The translations under genes were made by a program, and so were the position numbers. A stretch of DNA of 64,000 nt from JBAZOY01 sp041648505 (GTDB lineage: Bacteria; Desulfobacterota; Syntrophia; Syntrophales; CG2-30-49-12), in assembly GCA_041648505.1 (NCBI GenBank), contig JBAZOY010000004.1, forward strand, positions 1 through 64,000. The letters are read 5' to 3'. Positions 7,589 to 16,135 of this stretch are shown one piece after another. A model generated the notes under the pieces. It had not been told where the DNA came from. It worked only from the letters and a program-made list of their open reading frames with translations, and ran no database searches. Within the stretch, counting starts at the first letter, position 1, and each line of letters starts with the position of its first letter.

Positions 7589-9722
7589 AGAAGTGAAAGG
7601 ACTGATTTCTGTAATTGTTGTTAACTATAATGCCTCGAAATATCTGATTCCATGTTTCGAATCACTTCTCAAAATTGATAAGGGTGATTTTTCGCTGGAA
7701 ATAATCATGGTGGATAACTTGTCCAAAGATGACTCCATACCGTTGATCAGGGAGAAATTTCCGGAAATAAAAATTATAGAGAATACCGTCAATAACTATG
7801 CGAAGGCAATAAATCTGGGCATCCTTTCTTCCAGCGGAGATTATGTGTGTATCCTGAATCCGGATACCGTCGTAGAGAATAATTGGTTCATGGGTGGTCT
7901 CGAAGTTACCACCGGCCATGACAGGATCGGCGCTGTCCAAAGCAAGATACTCTTTACCGATCAAAAGACCATCAATAGTGTCGGGGTTGAAGAAGTTGAA
8001 GACCTTTACTTTCGGGACATCGGATTTAATGAAAAAGATGTCGGGCAATATGCAGAACCAAAAGAACTAAGTTTTTTTTCAGGGGGGTCGGTTTTATTCA
8101 GGAGGGATTGCCTGGACGACGTGGGCAGTTTCGACGAAGATTTCGTGATGTACATGGAGGATGTTGACTATAGTATTAGATGTCGTGATAAAGGATGGAA
8201 AATATTTTATTCACCCCAAAGCATCGTTTATCATCAATATCATGGTGTAACTTCTTCTGCATTGTGCGAATATTTTTGTTCCAGAAACAGGCTGCTTCTT
8301 TTGGGGAAACATTTTCCTTTTAACTTGCCTCGCTGTATTAAAACATCCCATTTCTACCTGAAAAGCGATATGAATAATCTGTATCATTCCCTGATTCAGG
8401 CATTTAAAAAAGTGGCCGAATATCACCCTGCAGAAACTATCATCAAGATTCTCGATAAAATGAAAGACATCATCCCGGGAATTCTTGGAACTAACAGAGC
8501 AAGTAATTTTTTCCGTCAACTGGAAGTGGTTTTGGGGCTGCGAAAAATAAAAATTGGGATTTATGATCATGCTTTTCATTTTGCTGGAGGGGGACAGCGT
8601 TATGTAGCAAAACTGGCGGAATCTTTTCAGGATAAGTATGATATCACATACATCACGAACAAAGATATCACCCTCGAAAAGTATAAGGAATGGTTCGATA
8701 TTGATCTATCCAACTGCAAAATAAAAGTCATTAAAATACCTTTTTATGAGATCGCCGGCCGGTATTATATTGATGAAGGCATGGTGGTCAACGAAGAAAA
8801 TAATCCTTTCGATATCATCAGTCGGGAAAGTCGGTGCTACGATATATTCATCAATGCAAATATGCTTGGAAAGGTAAGTCCCTTATCTACGCTATCCATT
8901 TTTATTTGCCATTTCCCTGACAGGGAAAAAGAAAAGTTTTTCAGTGTCGATCAATACGATTACCTTGTAACAAACGGGAATTATACATCATTCTGGGTAA
9001 AACAAAGGTGGGGACTTAATCCGACATTACTTCTGTATCCGCCTGTTGATATGTATCATGGAACAGGTGGTTTTGATAAAAAATCAAAACTCATCCTGTC
9101 CGTGGCGAGGTTCGAACCCGGTGGAAGTAAAAAACAATTGGAGATGATCAGGGCATTCAACGACCTCTGTAAAAAAGACCAACGTTTGAAACATGACTGG
9201 CGATTCATACTTGCCGGTGGCAGCACGGATGATAATCCTTATTTTAATAGGGTACGAAGGAAGGTGAATGCGATACAGGCGGACAATATTGAATTGATGC
9301 CGAATCTTACGAACTCGGAAATTTTGCGGCTGTACGGCATGGCTTCAATATTCTGGCATGCCTGTGGTCTCGATGAGAAAGATCCCCATTTAGTCGAACA
9401 TTTTGGGATGACAACCGTCGAAGCGATGCAGAATTACTGCGTGCCAATCGTAATCAATGGGGGTGGCCAAAGAGAAATCGTCGAGCACGGGATAAGTGGA
9501 TTCCTGTTCAATACATTGGAAGAGTTAATGGAATGGACATTAAAAATCATAGATGATGATGAATTGAGAAAAGGAGTTGCTCAAAGGGCGTATGAAGAAA
9601 GTCACAGATTCAATTCCGACGTGTTCAAAAAAAGAGCTTTGTCTTTCTTTTCGAATATCGAGAATCGATTGATGGGTGGAGAACCTTTGGAAACAGGAGA
9701 TGATTCATCGAAATTTGATTAA
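7557..9722 (+). CDS. Two-domain glycosyltransferase (GT2 plus GT4)
   Basis: A 721-residue protein with two catalytic domains. Residues about 17-270 are a GT-A (GT2, rhamnosyl-like) domain: SVIVVNYNASKYL, MVDNLSKDDS, the nucleotide-sugar/metal motif LNPDTVV, and FVMYMEDVDYSIRCRDKGW. Residues about 340-700 are a GT-B (GT4) domain: AGGGQRYVAKLAES in the acceptor half, then LSVARFEPGGSKKQ, HFGMTTVEAMQNYCVPIV and NGGGQREIVEHG in the donor half. It probably adds two successive sugars to a surface glycan. The listed ATG overlaps the upstream gene by 32 bases; a GTG at 7593 just before the GT2 domain would avoid this and is a real alternative. It overlaps the next gene by 47 bases as annotated. Confidence 0.85.
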   Translation: MIKLKRSEVCEEVKGLISVIVVNYNASKYLIPCFESLLKIDKGDFSLEIIMVDNLSKDDSIPLIREKFPEIKIIENTVNNYAKAINLGILSSSGDYVCILNPDTVVENNWFMGGLEVTTGHDRIGAVQSKILFTDQKTINSVGVEEVEDLYFRDIGFNEKDVGQYAEPKELSFFSGGSVLFRRDCLDDVGSFDEDFVMYMEDVDYSIRCRDKGWKIFYSPQSIVYHQYHGVTSSALCEYFCSRNRLLLLGKHFPFNLPRCIKTSHFYLKSDMNNLYHSLIQAFKKVAEYHPAETIIKILDKMKDIIPGILGTNRASNFFRQLEVVLGLRKIKIGIYDHAFHFAGGGQRYVAKLAESFQDKYDITYITNKDITLEKYKEWFDIDLSNCKIKVIKIPFYEIAGRYYIDEGMVVNEENNPFDIISRESRCYDIFINANMLGKVSPLSTLSIFICHFPDREKEKFFSVDQYDYLVTNGNYTSFWVKQRWGLNPTLLLYPPVDMYHGTGGFDKKSKLILSVARFEPGGSKKQLEMIRAFNDLCKKDQRLKHDWRFILAGGSTDDNPYFNRVRRKVNAIQADNIELMPNLTNSEILRLYGMASIFWHACGLDEKDPHLVEHFGMTTVEAMQNYCVPIVINGGGQREIVEHGISGFLFNTLEELMEWTLKIIDDDELRKGVAQRAYEESHRFNSDVFKKRALSFFSNIENRLMGGEPLETGDDSSKFD

Positions 9723-10980
9723 TATCAGAAAACTTATACGAAGCTGGAGGAAAATCGCACGGAAGCAATTGATGGTACATAAGCCTAACGTGAGTTCGAT
9801 GATTGATCCCAAAAACCTTATCCGTGACAGACCTGTATCTACGTTTTGCCGGAAGTCTGAAGAATTCTTTCAGCGCATTAAAGACAACAGTGAACTGCAC
9901 GGCAAACCCTTTGCAAATGCACAGGCAGCGCCCAGGTTGATACTCAGGCTGGGGTTTCTCCTGTCGGGTATCAGGCTGGGGGGGGGGATGACGATCCTGG
10001 ACTTCGGTGCAGGCACATGCTGGTTATCGAAGATGTTGAATCAGATGCAGTGTGCCACAATATCCGTAGATCCGTCTATTACGGCTTTAACGATCGGGCA
10101 GAGGTTGTTCAAGGAATTTCCGATAGTCGGTGAGCCCATTTTGCCACCCCGATTTATTGTGTTCGAAGGACACCATATATCTGTGGAAGATAATTCTATA
10201 GACAGGATAGTTTGTTTCGATGCTTTTCATCATGTTCCGAATCAGAAAGAAATTCTCAAAGAATTCCATAGGGTGTTGAAACCGGGAGGTATTGCGGGAT
10301 TTAGCGAACCTGGGCCTCACCATTCCAAGGCTAATGATTCTCAAGCAGAAATGATGGCGTACGGTGTATTAGAAAACGATATCCTGCTGGAAGAAATAAA
10401 GGCACTTGCAGATGAGGTGGGATTTTCCGGTTTTTTCGTAAAACCCCATTTCGACTGTGATCCGGATCTGGATTATGAGGACTACCGTAACATCATGTCA
10501 AAACGGGAAATACCTAAGCGCCTTCAAGATAATTTCATCATGTCTATGGAAAATGATAATATATTTTTTCTGACGAAGGGCAAATTCATGTTGGACAGTA
10601 GAAACCGCCAAGGCTTGAAGCATTCACTTCATGTTAAAGGAGACAGATTAAGTGGCAAGGTTAATGAACCGTTGACCCTTCAGGCTGCTATAAAAAACAC
10701 CGGAGAGGCAAAGTGGTTGGTTGATAACATAAAAAATATAGGGGTTGTATTCGTAGGAATGCATCTTTACGATAGCTCCGACAACCTTCTCGATCTGGAC
10801 TTTTATAGGAAAAAAATCAGCAAAGAACTTTATCCCGGTGATGAAACATCGGAGACTCTTTCTATCATATTCCCCAATCCGGGTACATACCACCTGATCG
10901 TTGATCTTGTTTCCGAAAGGGTTTGCTGGTTTGAGCAAAATGGTTCTGTACCTCAAAGGATTCTTGTGGAAGTTATTTAA
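9676..10980 (+). CDS. SAM-dependent methyltransferase with C-terminal beta-sandwich domain
   Basis: Residues about 85-290 form a class I methyltransferase: motif I ILDFGAGTCWLSKML, the acidic loop SVDPSITAL, motif IV RIVCFDAFHHVPN and the post-IV segment EFHRVLKPGGIAGF. Residues about 305-434 form a beta-rich domain with KNTGEAKW, HLYDSSDNLLDLDFYR and PGTYHLIVDLVSERVCWFEQ. I know this pattern from C-terminal accessory domains of surface-polysaccharide enzymes, where it is thought to bind carbohydrate. The most likely role is methylation of a glycan sugar made by the neighbouring glycosyltransferase. The start is uncertain: the GTG at 9676 is listed, while the ATG at 9700 directly after AGGAG or a later ATG at 9772 are alternatives. 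A run of nine G (about 9979-9987) lies in the coding region. Confidence 0.75.
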   Translation: MENLWKQEMIHRNLINIRKLIRSWRKIARKQLMVHKPNVSSMIDPKNLIRDRPVSTFCRKSEEFFQRIKDNSELHGKPFANAQAAPRLILRLGFLLSGIRLGGGMTILDFGAGTCWLSKMLNQMQCATISVDPSITALTIGQRLFKEFPIVGEPILPPRFIVFEGHHISVEDNSIDRIVCFDAFHHVPNQKEILKEFHRVLKPGGIAGFSEPGPHHSKANDSQAEMMAYGVLENDILLEEIKALADEVGFSGFFVKPHFDCDPDLDYEDYRNIMSKREIPKRLQDNFIMSMENDNIFFLTKGKFMLDSRNRQGLKHSLHVKGDRLSGKVNEPLTLQAAIKNTGEAKWLVDNIKNIGVVFVGMHLYDSSDNLLDLDFYRKKISKELYPGDETSETLSIIFPNPGTYHLIVDLVSERVCWFEQNGSVPQRILVEVI

Positions 10981-11179
10981 CAATTGACAAGAGAGTCCTT
11001 GGCTCGAATGCCATGAATAAGTTTTAGACAGAAAGAGATAGCACTTTTCCCGGTTTTAAATCAAAGCTCAGCTCTCCCCGTTCATCAATGCTGGGGCACA
11101 GACTTTTCCCTTCATCAGCGTGAATTTTGATAAATCAATGTTTCGTTTCTCGTCCTGCTTTACGTCCCGATTATGGCTT

Positions 11180-12796
11180 CTACATCAGGTCGCTAAAAAA
11201 GTCATTCCCCTTGTTATCCACTAAGATAAAGGCCGGGAAGTCAACGACCTCGATCTGCCACACCGCTTCCATACCCAGTTCGGGGTAGTCGATACACTCA
11301 ACTTTTTTGATGTTTTCCTCGGCAAGAATCGCGGCAGGGCCGCCGATGGATCCGAGGTAGAACCCGCCATGTTTTTTGCAGGCATCAGTGACCTGCGGTG
11401 AACGGTTTCCCTTGGCTATCATAACCATTGAGCCACCATGTGACTGGAACAAATCGACATAGCTGTCCATGCGGCCGGCAGTGGTCGGGCCGAAGGAACC
11501 GGAAGGCTTTCCGGGAGGTGTTTTGGCAGGTCCCGCATAATAAATGGGATGTTTCTTCAGGTATTCAGGCAGTGGTCCCCCACCATCGAGGAGTTGCTTG
11601 AACTTGGCATGGGCGATATCCCGACCGACCACGATGGTGCCTGTGAGCAGCAGGGAAGTCCCCACCGGATGTTTGGTCAATTCTGCTAAGACCTCTTGCA
11701 TAGGTCGGTTCAGGTCGAGCTGTACACCATGGTCATGTTTGGCACGATATTTTTCGGGGATCAATCGTCCCGGATTTGAATCAAGCACTTCGACCCATAA
11801 TCCGTCTTTGTTGATTTTAGCCTTCATATTTCGGTCAGCCGAGCAGGAGACTCCCATGCCCACAGGGCAGGAAGCGCCGTGGCGCGGTAGCCGAACAACG
11901 CGGACATCATGGGTGAAATATTTGCCGCCAAACTGTGCGCCAATACCGAGATTTTGTGCTGCTTTCTGAAGCCGCTCTTCAAGCTCGATGTCACGGAAGG
12001 CACGGCCATGGTCATTACCGGTAGTTGGAAGTTGGTCAAAATATTTGGCAGAGGCCAGTTTAACCGTTTTCAGGTTGGTTTCAGCACTGGTCCCCCCAAT
12101 GACAAAAGCTAAATGATAGGGAGGACAGGCAGCGGTGCCGAGGGTCTTCATCTTCTCGATCAGGAAGGATTGGAGTGTCTCAGGATTCAGGAGGGCTTTC
12201 GTCTCTTGGAAGAGATAGGTTTTGTTGGCACTCCCCCCCCCCTTGGCAATGAACAGAAACTTGTACTCTGAGCCTTCCGTAGCGTAAAGATCAATCTGTG
12301 CCGGCAAGTTTGTACCGGTATTCTTTTCATTATACATGTCGAGAGCAACGGTCTGGGAGTAGCGCAGGTTCTCCTCAGTATAGGTCTTGAAAACTCCCCT
12401 GGAAAGCGCTTCAGCGTCGTTGGCTCCGGTCCAGACATTCTGACCCTTTTTACCCATGATGATTGCCGTTCCTGTATCCTGACAGATTGGCAGTTCAAAT
12501 TTAGAGGCAACTTCAGCATTTTTCAAAAAAGCAAGTGCAACCCCTTTCTCATTTACCGAGGCCTCCGGGTCATCAAGAATTTTGGCCACTTGCTCGTTAT
12601 GGCCGGGGCGCAACAGGAAGGAGACATTCTGCATAGCCACATTTGCAAGAGTGGTCAGTCCTTCCGTGTCAATTTTTAGAATATCCTGATCGTTAAACCG
12701 GTCAGTACTCACAAACTTCTCAGACCCCTTGATCTTCTGGTACTTCGTCTCGTCCTTGCCCAATGGAAAGGGCTCCTGATAGTTAAAGTCAGCCAT
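11180..12796 (-). CDS. fumA: Class I fumarate hydratase (Fe-S dependent)
   Basis: Catalyses reversible hydration of fumarate to malate using an oxygen-labile [4Fe-4S] cluster. The 538 residues match the FumA/FumB single-chain length. The N-terminal alpha part contains the ICQDTGTAIIMGKKG substrate/cluster segment; IAKGGGSANKT and LAFVIGGTSAE follow near the middle; the beta part contains LTGTIVVGRDIAHAKF, YYAGPAKTPPGKPSGSFGPTTAGRMDSYVD and MIAKGNRS near the C-terminus (quoted as separate known blocks). The start is placed at 12796 (MADFNYQEP) rather than the upstream ATG at 12817, because GGAAGGAG lies 8 bases before 12796. It is monocistronic, facing the glycan region. The enzyme fits an anaerobe with a TCA-type or succinate-linked pathway. 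Confidence 0.95.
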   Translation of the reverse strand: MADFNYQEPFPLGKDETKYQKIKGSEKFVSTDRFNDQDILKIDTEGLTTLANVAMQNVSFLLRPGHNEQVAKILDDPEASVNEKGVALAFLKNAEVASKFELPICQDTGTAIIMGKKGQNVWTGANDAEALSRGVFKTYTEENLRYSQTVALDMYNEKNTGTNLPAQIDLYATEGSEYKFLFIAKGGGSANKTYLFQETKALLNPETLQSFLIEKMKTLGTAACPPYHLAFVIGGTSAETNLKTVKLASAKYFDQLPTTGNDHGRAFRDIELEERLQKAAQNLGIGAQFGGKYFTHDVRVVRLPRHGASCPVGMGVSCSADRNMKAKINKDGLWVEVLDSNPGRLIPEKYRAKHDHGVQLDLNRPMQEVLAELTKHPVGTSLLLTGTIVVGRDIAHAKFKQLLDGGGPLPEYLKKHPIYYAGPAKTPPGKPSGSFGPTTAGRMDSYVDLFQSHGGSMVMIAKGNRSPQVTDACKKHGGFYLGSIGGPAAILAEENIKKVECIDYPELGMEAVWQIEVVDFPAFILVDNKGNDFFSDLM

Positions 12797-13171
12797 GCGA
12801 ATAACTCCTTCCGTCATTTTGATAGATAAATAGTGGTCATCCAGAAACGGTCCTTTCGTTCAATTTCTGTTTGTATCCTCGAAAATAAAAAGTGCCCTTC
12901 AATTTTTCGGAGGCATTATTAAAAACAGAGACCAATTTACTGTATTCTGCTCTAAAAGTAAATGATCTCCCTGACCTCATCAAGGGGGAGAGGGCACAAG
13001 CTGCCCAGGCGCTATCGCAATACGGGCCATAAGCGCAACCAGTTCCACCTTTCCAACCTTTCCAAAATAGTCTGGGCCCAATTTTTCATTTTTATAATCA
13101 ATAAATCTATCCCCTTTACTTCCTTTACTTCCATAAATTCACCGGAACTCAACCATGTCGGGCACATCTGA
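12797..13171. other. Intergenic region upstream of fumarase
   Basis: Upstream region of the fumarase gene, presumably holding its promoter, although no strong box pair stands out. The open frames here do not resemble known proteins. A G+C-rich block near 12965-13030 differs in composition from its surroundings and may be mobile-element debris. Confidence 0.35.
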
Positions 13172-13318
13172 GATGATTTACGGAAAAAGGCATTTCACAA
13201 TCTGGTCTTCAATAGTCTTGATGCCCTCGAAGATCACCTCGGAGAATATCATGCCACCATAATGTACGATGAGCACGGGATTATCGCAAATAGAAAAGGC
13301 GCTCCTGCACCATTCTGA
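13172..13318 (+). pseudogene. Possible IS630-type transposase C-terminal scrap
   Basis: The 48-codon open stretch begins with KKAFHNLVFNSLDALEDHL, which resembles the C-terminal AFHN-x-VF-x-SL-x-x-LE-x-x-L segment of IS630-family transposases. Nothing else of the element is recognisable, and no terminal inverted repeats were found. This is a weak, motif-only call. Confidence 0.3.
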
Positions 13319-13358
13319 TGTACGGGAACGCCTCTCATTCATTTCTCAGCAGAAGCGA

Positions 13359-13559
13359 TTAGATAGACCTGACGTTTACTGCCGATGGGCCTTTTTGACC
13401 CTGCTCAATATCGAAGCTGACGCTCTGGCCTTCTTGCAGCGTCTTGAAGCCGCTGGCCTGAATGGCACTGAAATGTACGAACACATCACCGCCATCAGAC
13501 TTTTCGATGAAGCCGAAGCCTTTGCCTTCGTTGAACCACTTTACTTTACCTTCTGACAT
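13359..13559 (-). CDS. csp: Cold-shock domain protein
   Basis: A 66-residue single cold-shock domain, the usual CspA size. RNP1 is KGFGFIEK (about 13-20) and RNP2 is VFVHFSAI (about 26-33), the aromatic patches that bind single-stranded RNA or DNA; the start MSEGKVKWFNEGKGFGF is canonical. It acts as an RNA chaperone. The start has a strong AAGGAGG site. Upstream lies a 180-base leader with a promoter at one end and an intrinsic terminator about 60 bases before the start codon, suggesting control by attenuation or read-through. Confidence 0.96.
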   Translation of the reverse strand: MSEGKVKWFNEGKGFGFIEKSDGGDVFVHFSAIQASGFKTLQEGQSVSFDIEQGQKGPSAVNVRSI

Positions 13560-13740
13560 CGTTTGTATCCTCCTTTCTTAAATTTTTTCTACAGTCGGAT
13601 CAACACGATGACAGAAATGAAAAAAAGCCACCCAGACTAAAGAGCTTGGTGGCCATCCTTTGCACTTCAAAATGTCTTTATCCAACGTTTTACCGTACCC
13701 TCTTGACCAACAACCGCAAATCGGAAGGGTACAAACTCTA
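13560..13740 (-). ncRNA. Structured 5' leader of the cold-shock gene (candidate attenuator)
   Basis: From the predicted transcription start near 13740 to the start codon at 13559 the leader is about 180 bases. On the transcribed strand GTACCCT (about 13733-13727) can pair with AGGGTAC about 30 bases later, giving a first stem. A terminator-like hairpin with seven Ts follows at 13653-13620, leaving about 60 bases including the AAGGAGG site. I do not recognise a known riboswitch consensus. It could be a cis-acting attenuator or a separate ~120-base small RNA ending at the terminator. Confidence 0.45.
13620..13653 (-). terminator. Intrinsic terminator inside the cold-shock leader
   Basis: On the minus strand GCCACC (13653-13648) pairs with GGTGGC (13632-13627), followed directly by seven T (13626-13620). 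This is a textbook Rho-independent signal, located upstream of csp rather than after it. Confidence 0.7.
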
Positions 13741-13746
13741 ATATAG

Positions 13747-13775
13747 AACTTATGCCCGTTCTGGTGAAAAGTCAA
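13747..13775 (-). promoter_or_regulatory. Sigma-70 type promoter for the cold-shock leader
   Basis: TTGACT (13775-13770), a 17-base spacer and TAAGTT (13752-13747), read on the minus strand. Predicted start near 13740, about 180 bases ahead of csp. Confidence 0.55.
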
Positions 13776-14235
13776 TGATTATCTATATTTATTTTCTGCA
13801 TTTGATAAGATATTGCTTATTGGCGGTTGAATTAGGGAAAGTTTTTTTATTTGTCAATATTATTCTTCCACAATATTGTGTCTGTGATTGGTAGTATTAA
13901 ATAACGCTATTTAGAAAAGGGATTCACGGCTCTGTCGATCGTCGCATACTATGAAGATATTTGATGTGTGTCGCGTCGCAAACGTCCTATCTGAGTTATT
14001 TTCAAACAGACCTTACTATACGCTTCGTGTTAATGATTGGTTATGCCTGTATGTATTAATCTCAGGAATAGCATGCGCCACTTGCAAGAACGAGAAATAT
14101 GCTGTTAAGCATTACCATATTTCATAAGGCATTCAATAGGCTGCCCCACAAACCTGCCTTACATATTTGTATTGGAAATGGGTGATTTAGATTGATTGAA
14201 TAATAAAACGTAATTGTCATCGATTTATCTAATCC
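13776..14235. other. Intergenic region, no gene recognised
   Basis: About 460 A+T-rich bases between the cold-shock promoter and the end of the radical SAM gene. I find no credible gene, RNA or repeat. It lies within a stretch (about 12.8-15.7 kb) that contains transposase and integrase debris, so it may be old island DNA. Confidence 0.35.
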
Positions 14236-15132
14236 TTACAATGCCCGCATCCATTCCGATCGGAGAGCCACAGCCCCCTTCAGTGCAGCGTCAATTAAAT
14301 CCAAGGCCTTCTTTTTCCCACTTGGCAGCTTTGCTTTTATCGGAAGGTAATTTGAGGCGTGGTTAGAAAAGAAATATCCTCTGGTCAAATTTGTATAGGT
14401 GATCATTTCGCGTAGCTCACTGAGCATTCCCCTTTCGTCAGGCAATACAAATTTACCCTGCACGTAGTCTTCATAAAGAAGTGTACCCGGTATAAGCATC
14501 ACCGTCAATGCACCTATAAAATCAGGGCCCATCGCGCTCAAAAGCTTACCTGTTGCCCGTGCATGCTGCAAAGATTTCTCGCTGCCACCTATGCCTAAGA
14601 GAACCGTAACTGAAAGTTGGATACCTGCCTCCTTTACCCGGCGCCCCATTTCTATGCACACTTCTGCCTTTGAACCTTTATGAATGGCTTCCCTTATATC
14701 ATCAGCACCGGTTTCGACACCATAATATAAAATCCCAAGATTTTTTTCTCGCAATTCTTTCAGTTCATCAGGTGATTTCAATTTGATGCTCTTGACGTTT
14801 GCATAGGCGCCAACCCTTTTCACCCAGGGAAGTTGCTCTTTGATCCGCTCCAGAATCCATATCAGCCTTTTTTGAGGTACTATCAGGGCATCACCATCCA
14901 TCAAGAAAACGCGATCCTCCCCCTTGAGATATTTAGCAGCAAAAAGGATATCACTTAAGATCATCGATTCATCTTTTATTCGGAAAAGCTTCTTTCGATA
15001 AGCGCCGCAAAAAGTACATTTGTTATGGGAACAACCCACTGTCACCTGTAGAAGGATACTATCGGCTTCACTGGGGGGTCTTATGCAATATCCCTCATAA
15101 TGCATGCCTTCCTCTTCAGAAACAAAAGCCAC
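14236..15132 (-). CDS. Radical SAM protein of unknown function
   Basis: A 298-residue radical S-adenosylmethionine enzyme. The cluster motif VGCSHNKCTFCGAY (about 32-45) has cysteines spaced C-x4-C-x2-C rather than the common C-x3-C-x2-C. DGDALIVP (about 79-86) and the YYGVETGADDIREAIHKG segment (about 135-152, SAM/GxExG region) follow, then LSVTVLLGIGG and VMLIPGTLLY. The layout resembles HemN/YgiQ-like COG1032 proteins, without a B12 domain. The GTG start at 15132 is supported by GGGAGG a few bases upstream. No operon partner; the substrate is unknown. Confidence 0.85.
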   Translation of the reverse strand: MAFVSEEEGMHYEGYCIRPPSEADSILLQVTVGCSHNKCTFCGAYRKKLFRIKDESMILSDILFAAKYLKGEDRVFLMDGDALIVPQKRLIWILERIKEQLPWVKRVGAYANVKSIKLKSPDELKELREKNLGILYYGVETGADDIREAIHKGSKAEVCIEMGRRVKEAGIQLSVTVLLGIGGSEKSLQHARATGKLLSAMGPDFIGALTVMLIPGTLLYEDYVQGKFVLPDERGMLSELREMITYTNLTRGYFFSNHASNYLPIKAKLPSGKKKALDLIDAALKGAVALRSEWMRAL

Positions 15133-15291
15133 TATTTACCTCCCTTTTAACCATTCCGATTGAACTGACCATATGATCTATCGTCTCTCGCCACAAAGAA
15201 TATTAAAATGTTCCGCCTATTTCTTTAGTTTTATACAATGCCCTGCAAAATTCATCAACATCACATAATATAAAAATCAATTTTAACATTT

Positions 15292-15612
15292 ATGGCTGGC
15301 CTATGCTTTTATTGTTTGTTCCATTTCTATACCCTCCATAAACGAAAAAAAAATCATGGAATTGCTTTTGCTTTTAATAAGCGCCCAGCCCTTACGGGTA
15401 AAGGATTCCATGACCAAATAAAGTCAAACTATTTTTTACCAGACAAATATTTCGCGGTCAGGCACTCTCTGGGGTGTCAATTATTAGATGAGAAACACGA
15501 TCTTTCCTTTGTTCAGGAAGTTCTCGGGCATACCCGGCAGGATATGACAAGACGGTACGCGAAAAGGACACCTCACAAGGTCGCTGAGACCCTTCCGCGA
15601 GACAAAACATAG
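15292..15612 (+). pseudogene. Tyrosine recombinase (phage/island integrase) C-terminal remnant
   Basis: The 106-codon open frame ends with the catalytic C-terminus of a tyrosine recombinase: VRHSLGCQLLDEKHDLSF (family HxLRH...LL), then VQEVLGHTRQDMTRRYAK, which holds the LGH histidine and the nucleophile Tyr. The first ~40 residues do not match an integrase, and the catalytic domain's first Arg box and the core-binding domain are missing, so it cannot be a functional enzyme. It lies 65 bases from the 3' end of tmRNA, a classic integration site for phages and islands, which supports its origin as a relic of an integrated element. Confidence 0.6.
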
Positions 15613-15676
15613 CAAACTTTAGGTCGGGTGCAGGTCGAAATGTGATCTAAAAGGTTAATTATTTCAAGTATTTTAG

Positions 15677-16030
15677 TGGAGGCGGCGGGAGTCGAACCCG
15701 CGTCCGAAAATATTCCACTGCAGCTTCTACGTACGTATCCTTTGATTTAAATTCGCATCGAAAAACTCCCAAAGGCAGGATTGATCAGATGCTATCCTGT
15801 TTCGAGTATCGCCTTTCTCCCGCCAGGAAAGAGAGAAACGCTATCCTGTCTTAATGACATCCTTGTGCTGACCCGACAGGCGGGGCCAGAAGGATGTTAG
15901 CCGCTCTAAGCGGCTAAAGCGTAATCGTAGTTATCTGCGATTATATGTTTCCTACCTGTTTAACGAGGCCTGTAGGAACCTCGGTACGCTTCTACAGCTT
16001 CACTATCCCCGTCGAAACCGTATCGCCCCC
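15677..16030 (-). ncRNA. ssrA: tmRNA (transfer-messenger RNA)
   Basis: Rescues stalled ribosomes together with SmpB. The 5' end GGGGGCGATACGGTTTCGAC (16030 down) pairs with the 3' acceptor strand ending GCCTCCA (discriminator at 15677). The 3' part has the T-arm GGGTTCGACTCCC. The 3' CCA is not encoded (the next bases read CTA), so it must be added after transcription. The tag frame starts at the resume codon GCA (15938-15936) and reads ADNYDYALAA before TAG (15908-15906), with AA as the degradation signal. Pseudoknot-forming repeats fill the middle. A promoter lies just upstream and smpB is the next gene on the same strand. Confidence 0.97.
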
Positions 16031-16076
16031 ATTAGCAATGGAAAGTGGGGTTATATTAAAGAACATTTCTCCTACT

Positions 16077-16104
16077 AGTATAAGCATTTCTCTGGTCAAG
16101 TCAA
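16077..16104 (-). promoter_or_regulatory. Promoter of tmRNA
   Basis: TTGACT (16104-16099), a 16-base spacer and TATACT (16082-16077) on the minus strand. It predicts a start near 16070 and a ~40-base 5' leader to be removed, presumably by RNase P. Confidence 0.6.
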
Positions 16105-16135
16105 GCTGAACGATGCAGCTTAATCATGGTTACCG

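Noticed and set aside
9101..9120. T-loop-like sequence GGTTCGAACCC suggesting a tRNA
   Set aside because: It lies inside the glycosyltransferase coding frame (VARFEPGG) and no acceptor or anticodon stem can be built around it.
12962..13171. 69-codon open frame on the plus strand
   Set aside because: No ribosome-binding site and no family resemblance; probably chance or mobile-element debris.
13269..13556. 95-codon open frame on the plus strand
   Set aside because: It is antisense to the cold-shock gene, which has clear RNP motifs and a ribosome-binding site.
13578..13775. 65-codon open frame on the minus strand
   Set aside because: It covers the csp promoter, leader and terminator and shows no known protein features.
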